Notes under the pieces: generated by a model
What the model was told of the DNA's origin: nothing
Databases searched by the model: none
Seen by the model: only the letters and a program-made list of their open reading frames with translations
Program-made: the position numbers and the translations under genes
Assembly (NCBI GenBank): GCA_947491935.1
Contig: CANLLF010000004.1
Location: 434,001-498,000 of the forward strand
DNA: 64,000 bases
Source: an uncultured Roseicyclus sp.
Lineage (GTDB): Bacteria; Pseudomonadota; Alphaproteobacteria; Rhodobacterales; Rhodobacteraceae
Direction: 5' to 3'
Part shown: piece after piece, positions 17,981-27,356 of the stretch
Position numbering within the stretch: the first letter of the stretch is position 1
Layout of the letters: every line of letters starts with the position of its first letter

Positions 17981-19246
17981 CTATACCCACTCAGGGAGTG
18001 TATCGCGGTTTATCATGTCGTCAAATGTCGGACGGGCCCGGATGACGGCGAATTGATCGCCTTTGACCAGAACTTCGGGGATCAGGGGGCGGCTGTTGTA
18101 TTCACTGCTCATCACCGCGCCATAGGCCCCGGCGGAGCGGAACGCGATCAGGTCGCCCTCGGCCAACGCAGTGAGATTACGCTGTTTGGCGAAGGTATCG
18201 CCGGATTCGCAGACCGGCCCGACGATGTCATAGGGCGTCTGTTCCGCGCCAGGGGCGGGTTCGATGACAGGGACGATATCATGCCACGCGCCATACATGG
18301 CGGGGCGGATCAGATCGTTCATGGCGGCATCGAGGATCAGGAAATCGCGGCCCTCGCCGTGTTTCACATAGATCGTGGAGGCAACCAGCAGGCCCGCATT
18401 GCCCGAAATCAGACGGCCCGGCTCAATCTCGATCTCGCAGCCCAGATCCCCGACAGTGCGCTTGATGACCTCGCCATATTCGATGGGCAAGGGCGGCGCG
18501 GTGTTGGAGCGCTGATAGGGGATGCCAAGCCCGCCGCCCAGATCAAGGCGGCTGATCGTGTGGCCGTCCGAGCGGAGTTGATGGGTGAGTTCGGCGACTT
18601 TATTATAAGCGATTTCAAAGGGTTCAAGGTCGGTCAGCTGGCTGCCGATATGGACATCGATGCCGATTACCCGCAAACCGGGCAATGCGGCGGCCAGCGC
18701 ATAAACCTCCCGCGCGCGGGCGATCGGAATGCCGAATTTGTCCTCGGACCGTCCGGTGGAGATCTTGGCGTGGGTTTTGGCATCCACATCCGGATTCACG
18801 CGGATGGTGATGGAGGCCGTCTTGCCCATTTCGCTGGCAACGCGGGACAGACGCTCCATCTCCGGCTCGGATTCGACGTTGAATTGCCGGATGCCGCCGT
18901 CGAGTGCGAGGCGCATCTCCGCCTTAGTCTTGCCGACGCCGGAAAACACGATCCTGTCGCCGGGCACGCCAGCCGCCTTGGCGCGCAGGTATTCGCCGCC
19001 CGACACCACGTCCATCCCCGCGCCGAGCGACGCCATATGCTTGATAACGGCCTGATTGGAATTGCTTTTCATCGCAAAGCAGATCAGGTGCGGCAGGCCG
19101 TCCAACGCTTCGGCGAACAGATCGAAGTGACGCGTCAGCGTTGCCGTGGAATAGACGTAGAAGGGCGTACCGACACTGGCTGCAATCTCGGGCAGCGGCA
19201 CGTCCTCGGCGTGCAGAATGCCGTTTTGATACAGGAAATGATCCAT
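17981..19246 (-). CDS. lysA: Diaminopimelate decarboxylase
   Basis: Last step of lysine synthesis: meso-diaminopimelate to L-lysine and CO2, PLP-dependent, cytoplasmic. The 421-residue alanine-racemase-fold enzyme has the PLP lysine K60 in FAMKSNSNQ, DVVSGGE, HIGSQLTD, LDLGGGLGIPY, EPGRLISGNAG and the C-terminal-domain PVCESGDTF active-site loop. ATG at 19246 gives MDHFLYQNG, the family start. In related genomes argH and a small lipoprotein gene usually sit directly upstream; here those are at 36-38 kb and the upstream neighbour is a quinone reductase in the opposite direction. Confidence 0.94.
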   Translation of the reverse strand: MDHFLYQNGILHAEDVPLPEIAASVGTPFYVYSTATLTRHFDLFAEALDGLPHLICFAMKSNSNQAVIKHMASLGAGMDVVSGGEYLRAKAAGVPGDRIVFSGVGKTKAEMRLALDGGIRQFNVESEPEMERLSRVASEMGKTASITIRVNPDVDAKTHAKISTGRSEDKFGIPIARAREVYALAAALPGLRVIGIDVHIGSQLTDLEPFEIAYNKVAELTHQLRSDGHTISRLDLGGGLGIPYQRSNTAPPLPIEYGEVIKRTVGDLGCEIEIEPGRLISGNAGLLVASTIYVKHGEGRDFLILDAAMNDLIRPAMYGAWHDIVPVIEPAPGAEQTPYDIVGPVCESGDTFAKQRNLTALAEGDLIAFRSAGAYGAVMSSEYNSRPLIPEVLVKGDQFAVIRARPTFDDMINRDTLPEWV

Positions 19247-19324
19247 CGCGCGCGCCTTATCCGTCTTGTCAGCGGCGACGTAGCATCTATCCAATTGGGT
19301 TCAAAGCAATTCGGAGGGACGCAG

Positions 19325-20299
19325 ATGGCGAAGACAGCGATTATCGAGGCCCATGGCGGCCCGGAGCAATTCCGGATTGTGGATCGGGATGTGGGGGATC
19401 CGGGGCCGGGCGAGATCCGCATCCGTCACCATGCCTGTGGGCTGAACTTCATCGATGTGTATCAGCGCACCGGGCTGTATCCGATGGAGCTTCCCCATGC
19501 GTTGGGCATGGAAGCGGCGGGTGTGGTTGAGGCCGTGGGGGAGGGCGTGACGCATCTCAAACCCGGTGATCGGGCCGCCTATGCCTGCACGCCGCCGGGC
19601 GCCTATTGCGAGGCGCGCGTAATGCCCGCGGCGCAGGTCTGCCCGCTCCCGGATGAGATTTCGTTTGAGGACGGCGCGGCGATGATGCTGAAGGGGCTGA
19701 CAACTCATTACCTGTTCCGCCGCACAACGCCGATTGTCAAAGGTGACACGGTCCTGTTTCACGCGGCGGCCGGTGGTGTGGGCCTGATTGCGTGCCAATG
19801 GGCGGCGAGTGAGGGGATCCGCCTGATCGGCACGGCCGGAACGGACGAGAAATGTGCGCTGGCCCGCGACCATGGCGCGGCGGAATGCATCAATTACCGG
19901 ACGGAGGATTGGGTTGCGCGCGTGCGGGAGCTGACCGACGGCAAGGGCGTCGATGTGGTGATGGATGCGGTTGGCGCCGACACGTTCGATGGCTCGCTGG
20001 ATTGCCTGCGCCCGCTTGGCTTCATGATCTCCTTCGGCAATGCCTCCGGGCCTGTGCCGCCCTTTGCCCTGGCAATTTTGGGGCAGAAGGGATCGCTGAA
20101 GATCACACGGCCGACACTGTTCGCTCATATCGCGGAGCACGAGTCCTGCCAGCAGATGGCGGCGGAGCTGTTTGAGAAAGTCACGTCCGACGACGTGAAG
20201 ATCCGTATCGGCCAGAGGTTTCCGTTAGAGGATGTCGCCGAGGCGCACCGCGCGTTGGAGGCGCGGAAAACCACCGGGCAGACGGTTCTGACGATCTGA
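19325..20299 (+). CDS. NADPH:quinone oxidoreductase (zinc-independent MDR)
   Basis: A 324-residue medium-chain dehydrogenase/reductase. It has a GroES-like N-terminal domain (residues 1-120; [33 protein letters not shown]) and a Rossmann domain with [14 protein letters not shown] near 150. It lacks the structural-zinc cysteine cluster of alcohol dehydrogenases, so it groups with QorA-type quinone reductases. ATG at 19325 follows a GGAGG site; the same frame is open far upstream but that stretch is the antisense of lysA. It ends one base before the proline-racemase-like gene, so they share a transcript. Confidence 0.88.
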   Translation: MAKTAIIEAHGGPEQFRIVDRDVGDPGPGEIRIRHHACGLNFIDVYQRTGLYPMELPHALGMEAAGVVEAVGEGVTHLKPGDRAAYACTPPGAYCEARVMPAAQVCPLPDEISFEDGAAMMLKGLTTHYLFRRTTPIVKGDTVLFHAAAGGVGLIACQWAASEGIRLIGTAGTDEKCALARDHGAAECINYRTEDWVARVRELTDGKGVDVVMDAVGADTFDGSLDCLRPLGFMISFGNASGPVPPFALAILGQKGSLKITRPTLFAHIAEHESCQQMAAELFEKVTSDDVKIRIGQRFPLEDVAEAHRALEARKTTGQTVLTI

Positions 20300-20300
20300 G

Positions 20301-21332
20301 ATGCGCACCCGCCATGTGATCCACACCGTTTCTGCCCATGCCGAGGGGGAGGTTGGCGACGTCATCACCGGCGGCGTTACGCCGCCGCCCGGCGACACGC
20401 TGTGGGCGCAGCGGCGCTGGCTGGCCGAAGACGGAACCTTGCGCGCGATTGTCCTGAACGAGCCGCGCGGGGGCGTGTTCCGGCACGTGAACCTGCTGGT
20501 TCCGCCCAAGGATCCGCGCGCTGATGCGGCCTTCCTGATCATGGAGCCGGAAGATACGCCGCCGATGTCGGGGTCGAACACGATCTGCGTGGCGACCGTG
20601 TTGTTGGAGACCGGCATCTTGCCGATAACGGAACCGGAAACGCGACTGACGCTTGAAGTGCCCGCCGGGCTTGTCGCAATCCGCGCCACCTGCGCAAGCG
20701 GCAAGGTGGAGCGGGTCGCATTCGAGAATGTGCCGAGCTTCGTGACCGGGTTGGACGTGCCTTTGGACGTTCCTGGCCTGGGCGGCATACGTGTTGATAC
20801 GGCGTTCGGGGGCGACTCGGTTGTTCTGATCGATGCGGGCGCAGCGGGGGTGACGTTGGATCGCGACAAAGCCCGCGAAATTGTCGAGCTTGGCACTCGC
20901 ATCACCAATGCGGCCAATGCCCAATTGACGTTTGCGCATCCCGAACGGCCCGATTGGAGCCATTATTCGTTTTGCATGTTCAACACGCCGGTTGAGCGGC
21001 GCGACACCGAGCTGACCTCCGCCACGGCGGTTACGATCCAGCCCGGCAAGATCGACCGCTCGCCCACCGGCACAGCGCAAAGCGCTCGGCTGGCGGTGCT
21101 TCATGCGCGGGGGCAGATGGGTATGGGTGAGACGCTGATTGCTCGGTCGATCATCGGCTCGGAGTTCCGCTGCCGGATCCTTGGGGAAACTGCCGTAGGG
21201 GATGTGCCTGCGATCCGGCCGGAAATCAGCGGGCGCGCCTGGATCACCGGTACGCATCAACACATGGTCGATGCGGATGATCCGTGGCCCGAAGGCTACA
21301 AGCTGTCCGACACCTGGCCGCGCATCCGCTAG
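20301..21332 (+). CDS. Proline racemase-family protein with Ser/Thr in place of the two catalytic Cys
   Basis: A 343-residue member of the proline racemase/hydroxyproline epimerase superfamily. The first catalytic position, normally in MCGHG, is MSGSNT with Ser90; the second, normally in DRSPCGT, is DRSPTGT with Thr256. Family members with Cys/Cys are racemases or epimerases, and Cys/Thr is typical of trans-3-hydroxy-L-proline dehydratases. A Ser/Thr pair argues for dehydratase-like or other chemistry rather than racemisation. It is directly downstream of a quinone reductase gene. Its stop codon shares CTAG with the stop of the convergent membrane protein gene. Confidence 0.82.
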   Translation: MRTRHVIHTVSAHAEGEVGDVITGGVTPPPGDTLWAQRRWLAEDGTLRAIVLNEPRGGVFRHVNLLVPPKDPRADAAFLIMEPEDTPPMSGSNTICVATVLLETGILPITEPETRLTLEVPAGLVAIRATCASGKVERVAFENVPSFVTGLDVPLDVPGLGGIRVDTAFGGDSVVLIDAGAAGVTLDRDKAREIVELGTRITNAANAQLTFAHPERPDWSHYSFCMFNTPVERRDTELTSATAVTIQPGKIDRSPTGTAQSARLAVLHARGQMGMGETLIARSIIGSEFRCRILGETAVGDVPAIRPEISGRAWITGTHQHMVDADDPWPEGYKLSDTWPRIR

Positions 21333-21646
21333 ACGGTCCGCGCGCGTTGAAGGGTCAGGAATAACAGCGCCAGCGGCAGACCCGCGGAAACGCCGATCCC
21401 GAAGGTCGCGGGGATGACCAGTAGCCACCACCATTCCCGGCGGGTCACGAACTCCACCACAACCCACACGCACAGCGCGATGGCCGAGATCGTGAGGTCC
21501 CATGTGAGGCCGGTTGTCGCCTCGTTCACGTACCAGGCGTCGATCATCGGGCCGAGATCCCAGCCGTTCTGGTCGAACCAGGCGTAGAAATGGCGCCAGG
21601 GATAGTAGATCCCGGCGAAAAATAGGGCGAGGTAGATGTAGCGCAT
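21329..21646 (-). CDS. DUF2834-like small membrane protein
   Basis: A 105-residue membrane protein with about three hydrophobic segments: [17 protein letters not shown] at the start, [16 protein letters not shown] near 52-67, and [26 protein letters not shown] near 73-98. The N-terminal [16 protein letters not shown] pattern fits DUF2834. ATG at 21646 is chosen because the upstream part of the frame looks non-coding. Function unknown. It is monocistronic and divergent from the ETF-ubiquinone oxidoreductase gene. Confidence 0.7.
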   Translation of the reverse strand: MRYIYLALFFAGIYYPWRHFYAWFDQNGWDLGPMIDAWYVNEATTGLTWDLTISAIALCVWVVVEFVTRREWWWLLVIPATFGIGVSAGLPLALLFLTLQRARTV

Positions 21647-21730
21647 GTGGCAAACCTCCGGGTGCGTTTGAGCGTGACGTAGTGCCGGAAGACGGGGCAG
21701 TCCACGCGGCGCCTGCGGCATTAATGATGC

Positions 21731-21755
21731 TGCGTCACAATTGACGCCTGCGTCA
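21731..21755. promoter_or_regulatory. Dyad GCGTCA-CAAT-TGACGC upstream of ETF-QO gene
   Basis: Positions 21732-21747 form a perfect 6+6 dyad with a 4-base spacer, followed by another TGCGTCA copy at 21749-21755. The half-site TGACGC also occurs repeatedly before the malyl-CoA lyase gene (7085-7123). It lies about 80-100 bases before the ATG at 21834, a normal place for an operator. The regulator is unknown; MerR-type LiuR or other acyl-CoA-metabolism regulators are possibilities. Confidence 0.45.
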
Positions 21756-21833
21756 CCTCCGCGCTAGGCCTCCCGGAACGCCATTTCCGGGCTAGGATTC
21801 CTGGTCTGACGACAGCCTGAGGGGACGACAAAG

Positions 21834-23483
21834 ATGTCCGAGATCGAACGCGAGAGCATGGAATACGACGTGGTGATCGTCGGTGCGGGGCCAGCGGGCC
21901 TGAGCGCCGCGATCCGCTTGAAGCAGCTGGATGCGGATCTGAACGTCGTGGTTCTGGAAAAGGGCTCGGAAGTGGGCGCGCATATCCTGTCGGGCGCGGT
22001 GCTGGACCCGGCAGGGCTTGATGCCCTGATCCCGGATTGGAAAGAAAAGGGCGCGCCGCTGAACGTACCGGTGAAAAGCGATGCCTTTTACATGCTCGGC
22101 GAGGCAGGGGGCATTCGTATCCCCAATTTCCCGATGCCGCCGCTGATGAACAATCACGGCAACTACATCGTGTCGATGGGCAATGTCTGCCGCTGGATGG
22201 CGGAGCAGGCCGAGGAACTGGGTGTAGAGATCTTCCCGGGCATGGCCTGTTCCGAGCTTGTCTATGGCGAGACCGGCGAGGTGCGGGGCGTCGTGGCCGG
22301 GGTCTTCGGCCTCGAAGAAGATGGCTCCATCGGCGAGAACACCGAGCCGGGGATGGAGCTGCTTGGAAAATACGTGTTCCTGAGCGAGGGCGTGCGCGGG
22401 AGCCTCTCGAAAGAGGTGATCGAGAAGTTTCAGTTGGATACCGACAGTGAGCCGCAGAAATATGGGCTCGGCATGAAGGAGATATGGGAGATCGACCCCG
22501 ACAAGCACAAGGAAGGCTCTGTCTTTCACTCGCTTGGCTGGCCCTTGGGCAAGAACGCAGCGGGCGGTTCGTTTGTCTATCACGCCGAAAACAACCAGGT
22601 GTTCATCGGCCTGGTGACCGCACTGAACTATCAGAACCCGCATCTCTATCCCTACATGGAGTTCCAGCGCTTCAAGCACCATCCGATGATCGCGAAGCTG
22701 CTGGAGGGCGGCAAACGCGTGGCCTACGGCGCACGGGCGATCGCGCAGGGTGGCTGGCAGTCGATGCCCAAGGCCTGTTTCCCCGGGGGCGCTTTGCTGG
22801 GTTGCTCGGTTGGTCTGGTGAACGTGCCTCGGATCAAGGGCAACCATAACGCGATGCTGTCCGGGATTGCCGCCGCCGAAGCTGCCTTTGCCGCGATTGG
22901 TGACGGACGCGGTAGCGATGAGTTGACCGAGTACAACACCGCGCTGCGCGAGGGGCCGGTGGGCCGGGACCTTTACAAAGTGCGCAACGTCAAACCGTTC
23001 CAATCCAACAACGGCGTGTTGGGTGCGCTCGGTCTGGGCGGGTTCGACATGTGGACGAACACGCTTGGTTTTTCGATCTTCGGCACCAAGGGTCACGGGA
23101 AGTCCGATGCGGACGCGACGCAGAAGGCCGCGCGGTGGAACCCGATCGACTATCCCAAGCCCGATGGCAAGCTGAGCTTCGATCGGCTGACCAATGTCAG
23201 CTACTCCTTCACCAACCACGAAGAAAGCCAGCCCGCGCATCTGAAGCTGAAGGATCCCAGCATTCCGATTGCGGTGAATCTGCCGGAATATGCAGAACCG
23301 GCGCAGCGTTATTGCCCGGCGGGCGTGTATGAAGTGGTGGAGGAAGACGGCAAGGATCCGCGCTTTGTCATCAACTTCCAGAACTGCGTGCATTGCAAAA
23401 CCTGCGATATCAAGGATCCGTCCCAGAACATCCACTGGACGGTACCGCAGGGTGGTGACGGGCCGAATTACCCCAACATGTGA
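21834..23483 (+). CDS. Electron transfer flavoprotein-ubiquinone oxidoreductase
   Basis: Passes electrons from ETF, reduced by acyl-CoA and other dehydrogenases, to ubiquinone at the inner membrane. The 549-residue protein has the FAD-binding motif VVIVGAGPAGLSAAIRL near residue 13, the ubiquinone-domain region with KEIWEIDPDKHKEG, and a C-terminal 4Fe-4S ferredoxin-like segment: RYCPAGVYEV, then NCVHCKTCDIKDPSQNI. The length is typical. GGGGACGACAAAG precedes the ATG. It is monocistronic and carries a dyad with TGACGC half-sites upstream. Confidence 0.95.
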   Translation: MSEIERESMEYDVVIVGAGPAGLSAAIRLKQLDADLNVVVLEKGSEVGAHILSGAVLDPAGLDALIPDWKEKGAPLNVPVKSDAFYMLGEAGGIRIPNFPMPPLMNNHGNYIVSMGNVCRWMAEQAEELGVEIFPGMACSELVYGETGEVRGVVAGVFGLEEDGSIGENTEPGMELLGKYVFLSEGVRGSLSKEVIEKFQLDTDSEPQKYGLGMKEIWEIDPDKHKEGSVFHSLGWPLGKNAAGGSFVYHAENNQVFIGLVTALNYQNPHLYPYMEFQRFKHHPMIAKLLEGGKRVAYGARAIAQGGWQSMPKACFPGGALLGCSVGLVNVPRIKGNHNAMLSGIAAAEAAFAAIGDGRGSDELTEYNTALREGPVGRDLYKVRNVKPFQSNNGVLGALGLGGFDMWTNTLGFSIFGTKGHGKSDADATQKAARWNPIDYPKPDGKLSFDRLTNVSYSFTNHEESQPAHLKLKDPSIPIAVNLPEYAEPAQRYCPAGVYEVVEEDGKDPRFVINFQNCVHCKTCDIKDPSQNIHWTVPQGGDGPNYPNM

Positions 23484-23572
23484 GCGCCCCGCGACAACGT
23501 GAGGGGCGAGTGATTGCCCTTCCCCGAGGCGCGCCCTAGACTCTGCTCCAAGAGCGCTTGGAGGAGAGCTGA

Positions 23573-25264
23573 ATGCCCCTGAACAGACCTTTGTTTGCCC
23601 TTGCGATTGTGGCTGGATTGGCCGCCCCCGCCTTGGCGTCCGCCGACGGATTGGCGGGGTCTTATCTGGCCGCTCGCTCGGCGGCGATCACCGGCAACCA
23701 CGCCGCCGCGGCCACCTATTTTGATCGTGCCCTGGCGCTTGATCCGGGTAATCCGTTCCTGATCAGCAACGCGATCTTTGCCAATGCATCATTGGGAAAT
23801 TGGGAGCGGGCCGCCGAGGTAGCCGACGCCTTGCCGCCCGATGCGGACGGACAGGAACTGGCCCATCTGGTGCGCTTCGTGCGGCAGGTGAATTCCGGAG
23901 AACTGGTCGAGGCGCAGGCGCTGATCGAGGCGGGGCAAGGGCCGGGGCCCCTGGCTGACGGTCTGGCGCTGGCTTGGTTGAGCTTCGGGCAGGGCGACAT
24001 GTCGGGCGCCGTTGCGCAGTTCGAGGCCTTGGGGCGCGAGCGAGGGCTGGAAGAACTGGCCGCGCTGCATCTGGCCCTGGCGCGCGCCGCGGTCGGCGAT
24101 TTCGAGGCGGCCCACGAGATCCTGTCTGGCGGGACGGGCGTGAGCATCACCAATACGGAGCGGGTGGTCCGCGCGCGGGCCGAGATCATGGTGCAGCTTG
24201 GCCAGCGGGCCGAGGCGCTGGACCTGCTTGACGGGTATACCCAAGCGGTTCCTGATCCGGGCCTTTTGGCCTTGCAGGCGCAGATCGGTGCCGGTGCGGA
24301 AGAGCCCTATGGCTTTGTGATCGATGTGCAGGACGGCGTGGCCGAAGTGTTCTTCACCACCGCGCAGTTGCTGTCCGGTGACCGGAACCGGTCGCTTCCG
24401 CTCTTGATGGCGCAGGCGGCCCGGGGCGTGGATGCCGAACACACCGACGCGATCTTGCTGGCCGGGGAATTGATGACGGAAGATGGCCAGATCGAGCTAG
24501 CCGCGACCACGTTCAGCGCGGTGCCCCAGGGTGATGCGAATTACATCGAGGCCCAGATGGGGCGCGCCGAAGCGTTGGCGGAGATGGGCCAGAGCGAAGA
24601 GGCGATCACCATCCTGTCGGATCTCGTGGCCGCCCGGCCCGAACTTGCCTCCTTGCAGGCGGCCTACGGCGATATCCTGCGGCAGAACGAGATGTTCGAA
24701 GAGGCCATCGTGGCTTATTCGGCCGTGCTTGATCTGGTCGATGCGGATCTGCCGCGTTACTGGTTCATCCACTATGCCCGTGCGATCTGTTACCATCAGT
24801 TGGATGATTGGCCGCCCGCCGAAGCCGATTTCCGCCGCGCCCTGGAGCTGAATCCCGAACAGCCCAACGTATTGAATTACCTTGGCTATTCCCTGGTGGA
24901 GCAGCGCCGGAATTTTGACGAAGCCCTTGATATGATCCAGCGCGCCGTCGCCGCCCGCCCGGAGAGCGGGTATATCACCGACAGCCTTGGCTGGGTGCTC
25001 TACCGGTTGGGCCGCTTCGAGGAAGCCGTCGCGCCGATGGAACGCGCGGTAGAGCTGGAGCCCAATGACAGCATCGTCAACGATCACCTCGGCGACGTAT
25101 ACTGGATGGTGGGCCGTTACCGCGAGGCGGAGTTCCAATGGCACCGCGCCCTGTCCTTCGACCCGGACCCGGAAGAGGCCGAGCGCATTCGCCTGAAGCT
25201 TGATGTCGGACTTTACGAGGTGCTGGAGCAGGAAGGCGGCGTGGGCGCCCTTGAGGAAGAGTGA
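23573..25264 (+). CDS. Exported tetratricopeptide-repeat protein
   Basis: A 563-residue protein with a signal peptide (MPLNRPLFALAIVAGLAAPALASA) and TPR-like helical repeats throughout. The repeats are clearest near residues 35-75 (NHAAAATYFDRALALDPGNPF) and 410-530, with consensus-like DSLGWVLYRLGRFEEAVAPM and NDHLGDVYWMVGRYREAEFQW. The mature protein should be periplasmic or anchored at the outer membrane side. TPR proteins act as scaffolds; no partner is indicated. Its stop overlaps the GTG start of ispE by four bases, a linkage seen in other Rhodobacteraceae. Confidence 0.85.
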   Translation: MPLNRPLFALAIVAGLAAPALASADGLAGSYLAARSAAITGNHAAAATYFDRALALDPGNPFLISNAIFANASLGNWERAAEVADALPPDADGQELAHLVRFVRQVNSGELVEAQALIEAGQGPGPLADGLALAWLSFGQGDMSGAVAQFEALGRERGLEELAALHLALARAAVGDFEAAHEILSGGTGVSITNTERVVRARAEIMVQLGQRAEALDLLDGYTQAVPDPGLLALQAQIGAGAEEPYGFVIDVQDGVAEVFFTTAQLLSGDRNRSLPLLMAQAARGVDAEHTDAILLAGELMTEDGQIELAATTFSAVPQGDANYIEAQMGRAEALAEMGQSEEAITILSDLVAARPELASLQAAYGDILRQNEMFEEAIVAYSAVLDLVDADLPRYWFIHYARAICYHQLDDWPPAEADFRRALELNPEQPNVLNYLGYSLVEQRRNFDEALDMIQRAVAARPESGYITDSLGWVLYRLGRFEEAVAPMERAVELEPNDSIVNDHLGDVYWMVGRYREAEFQWHRALSFDPDPEEAERIRLKLDVGLYEVLEQEGGVGALEEE

Positions 25265-26073
25265 GGCTGTCCGCGCCCGCGAAGGTCAATCTGGCACTTC
25301 ACGTGACGAGCAAGCGGGCGGATGGCTATCACCTGCTGGATTCGCTGGTTGTGTTTGCGGATGTGGGTGATTGGCTTGAGATAGCGCCCTCCGATGCCCT
25401 GACCCTGACCGTCACAGGACCAAAGGCGGCAGGCGTGCCAGACGATGCGCGCAACCTTGTCTGGCGTGCGGCGGAGTTTCTGGCGCCGGGGCGTGGCGCC
25501 GCGATCACCCTTGAAAAACACCTGCCCCATGCCGGCGGGATTGGTGGCGGTTCGGCGGATGCGGCGGCGGCTCTGCGCGGATTGTCCGAGATGTGGGGGA
25601 TCGCGGTGCCAGACGGCACGTACGCACTTGGCGCGGATGTGCCTGCATGCCTTGGCAGCACGCCCTGCCGCACGCGTGGGATTGGCGATCTGCTGGACGT
25701 TGTGCCGCCGTTGCCAGAGTTGTGGATCGTGTTGGTGAACCCCGGCGTTGAGGTGCCGACAGGGGCCGTGTTTAACGCGCTCGATGCGGTGGATAACGCG
25801 CCGTTGCCTGAGCCGGTCTGGGACGGATTGGAGGGCTTTTCCGCATGGCTTGCGGTGACAAGAAACGATCTGGAAGCGCCCGCGATGGAGGCTCAGCCTG
25901 TGATCGGGAGGGTGCTGGAGGCCCTGGCGCGGACAGAGAATTGCCTGCTGGCCCGCATGAGTGGCTCCGGGGCGACGTGTTTTGGCCTCTACTCGGATGA
26001 AGTGGCTGCAATTGCCGCCGCCGCGGCGATGCCCGATGGATGGTGGGCCAAGGCTGCGCGGCTGCTGGTTTAA
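25261..26073 (+). CDS. ispE: 4-diphosphocytidyl-2-C-methyl-D-erythritol kinase
   Basis: ATP-dependent kinase of the MEP isoprenoid pathway. The 270-residue GHMP-kinase protein begins MRLSAPAKVNLALHVTSKRADGYH with the substrate-binding Lys and Asp, has the glycine-rich ATP loop PHAGGIGGGSADAAAAL near 88-104, and MSGSGATCFGLY at the C terminus. GTG at 25261 overlaps the TPR gene stop (GTGA). The convergent polyprenyl diphosphate synthase gene that follows uses the product of the same pathway. Confidence 0.92.
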   Translation: MRLSAPAKVNLALHVTSKRADGYHLLDSLVVFADVGDWLEIAPSDALTLTVTGPKAAGVPDDARNLVWRAAEFLAPGRGAAITLEKHLPHAGGIGGGSADAAAALRGLSEMWGIAVPDGTYALGADVPACLGSTPCRTRGIGDLLDVVPPLPELWIVLVNPGVEVPTGAVFNALDAVDNAPLPEPVWDGLEGFSAWLAVTRNDLEAPAMEAQPVIGRVLEALARTENCLLARMSGSGATCFGLYSDEVAAIAAAAAMPDGWWAKAARLLV

Positions 26074-26086
26074 CGGCCGAACAATT

Positions 26087-27088
26087 TTAGTTTAATCGTT
26101 CAACCACATAATCCGCAAGGTCGTGCATCATGTCGCGCAACGGGTGATCGGGCAGCGCGCCAAGGGCGGCCTTGGCCTGGTCGGCATAGCTGTTGGCCGC
26201 CACGCGGGTCTGCTCCAAGGTGCCATGTTTCCCTAGAAGGCCAAGGGCTGTCTCCAGATCGCCATCGTGCTGATCGCCCTTGCCGATGGTGCGCGCCCAG
26301 AAGGCGCGCTCGTCGGCATCGGCCAACGCAATCGCCCGAATCACGGGCAGGGTCAGCTTCCGTTCCCGGAAATCGTCACCGATATTCTTGCCGATGGCGC
26401 CGGACGTGCCGCCCCAATCGAGTAAATCATCGGCCATCTGGAACGCGATGCCCAACCCGTCGCCGTAAGAAGCCAGCGCCTCCACGATGCTATCGTCGCG
26501 GCCCGCGATCACGCCGCCAACCTCGCAGGCTGCCTCGAACAACGCGGCGGTCTTACCCCGGATCACCTGCAGATAGGTGGCTTCGGTGGTCTCGATATTC
26601 ATTGCGGCGCTCAGTTGCAGCACTTCGCCCTCCGCAATCGTGGCGGCGGCATTGGACAGAATGTCGAGCACCTGCAGGCTTTCGGTTTCAACCATCAACT
26701 GGAACGCGCGGGCAAAGAGGTAATCACCCACCAGGATCGAAGACTTGTTGTCCCACAGAAGGTTCGCCGTGGGGCGCCCGCGCCGCTTCGATGATTCATC
26801 AACCACATCGTCGTGTAACAGCGTCGCGGTGTGAATGAACTCAACCGTCGCCGCCAGCTTCACATGGGCGTCGCCGTCGTAGCCACAGAGCCGCGCCGCC
26901 GCGAGCGTCAGCATCGGGCGAATCCGCTTGCCTCCGGCCTCAACCAGATGGGCGGTCACCTCGGGGATACGGGGCGCATGCTCGGAGGCCATGCGGTCGC
27001 GGATCAGGACATTGACGGCCGTCAGATCCTCGTCCAACGCGTCGCGCAGGCGGTCGTGGGGCTTGGCGATGGGTGTATCCAGGCTCAT
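26087..27088 (-). CDS. ispB: Trans-polyprenyl diphosphate synthase (octaprenyl/decaprenyl type)
   Basis: Builds the long isoprenoid tail of ubiquinone. The 333-residue protein carries both Asp-rich motifs: LLHDDVVDESSKRRGRPTAN (first) and QMADDLLDWGG (second), plus GGKRIRPML near residue 53. Chain length cannot be read from sequence; alphaproteobacteria normally make the C50 tail. ATG at 27088 gives MSLDTPIAKPHDRL; the longer frame upstream runs antisense through the DUF2007 and methyltransferase genes. It converges on ispE. Confidence 0.9.
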   Translation of the reverse strand: MSLDTPIAKPHDRLRDALDEDLTAVNVLIRDRMASEHAPRIPEVTAHLVEAGGKRIRPMLTLAAARLCGYDGDAHVKLAATVEFIHTATLLHDDVVDESSKRRGRPTANLLWDNKSSILVGDYLFARAFQLMVETESLQVLDILSNAAATIAEGEVLQLSAAMNIETTEATYLQVIRGKTAALFEAACEVGGVIAGRDDSIVEALASYGDGLGIAFQMADDLLDWGGTSGAIGKNIGDDFRERKLTLPVIRAIALADADERAFWARTIGKGDQHDGDLETALGLLGKHGTLEQTRVAANSYADQAKAALGALPDHPLRDMMHDLADYVVERLN

Positions 27089-27140
27089 GCAGATTATCCC
27101 CTGTCTCGACTTCGGCGCGCGGGCACCATACCTGTTTGGT

Positions 27141-27356
27141 ATGCTTGAAGTTCTCCGCAGCAATGATCCGACAATAATTGCCTTCGCGTCCGCCCTTCTG
27201 TCCGGCGAGGATATAGAGGTGTTCGTAATGGACGTCCATATGAGCGCCCTTGAGGGAAGCATCGGCATATTGCCGCGCCGGATGCTGGTGCATCGCGATG
27301 CGGCCGACGATGCGCGGGCGGTTTTGCGGGACAACGACCTTCCGGTTTCCGAGTGA
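27141..27356 (+). CDS. DUF2007-family small protein
   Basis: A 71-residue soluble protein: MLEVLRSNDPTIIAFASALL followed by GSIGILPRRMLVHRDAADDARAVL. This is the PII-like ferredoxin-fold DUF2007 pattern, annotated as a putative signal-transducing protein. ATG at 27141 is used. It overlaps the methyltransferase gene by four bases and is divergent from ispB, an arrangement seen elsewhere in the group. Function unknown. Confidence 0.8.
   Translation: MLEVLRSNDPTIIAFASALLSGEDIEVFVMDVHMSALEGSIGILPRRMLVHRDAADDARAVLRDNDLPVSE

Noticed and set aside
17561-19324. Long N-terminal extension of the quinone reductase frame
   Set aside because: The extension is antisense to lysA and TIGR02302; the family start and ribosome-binding site are at 19325.
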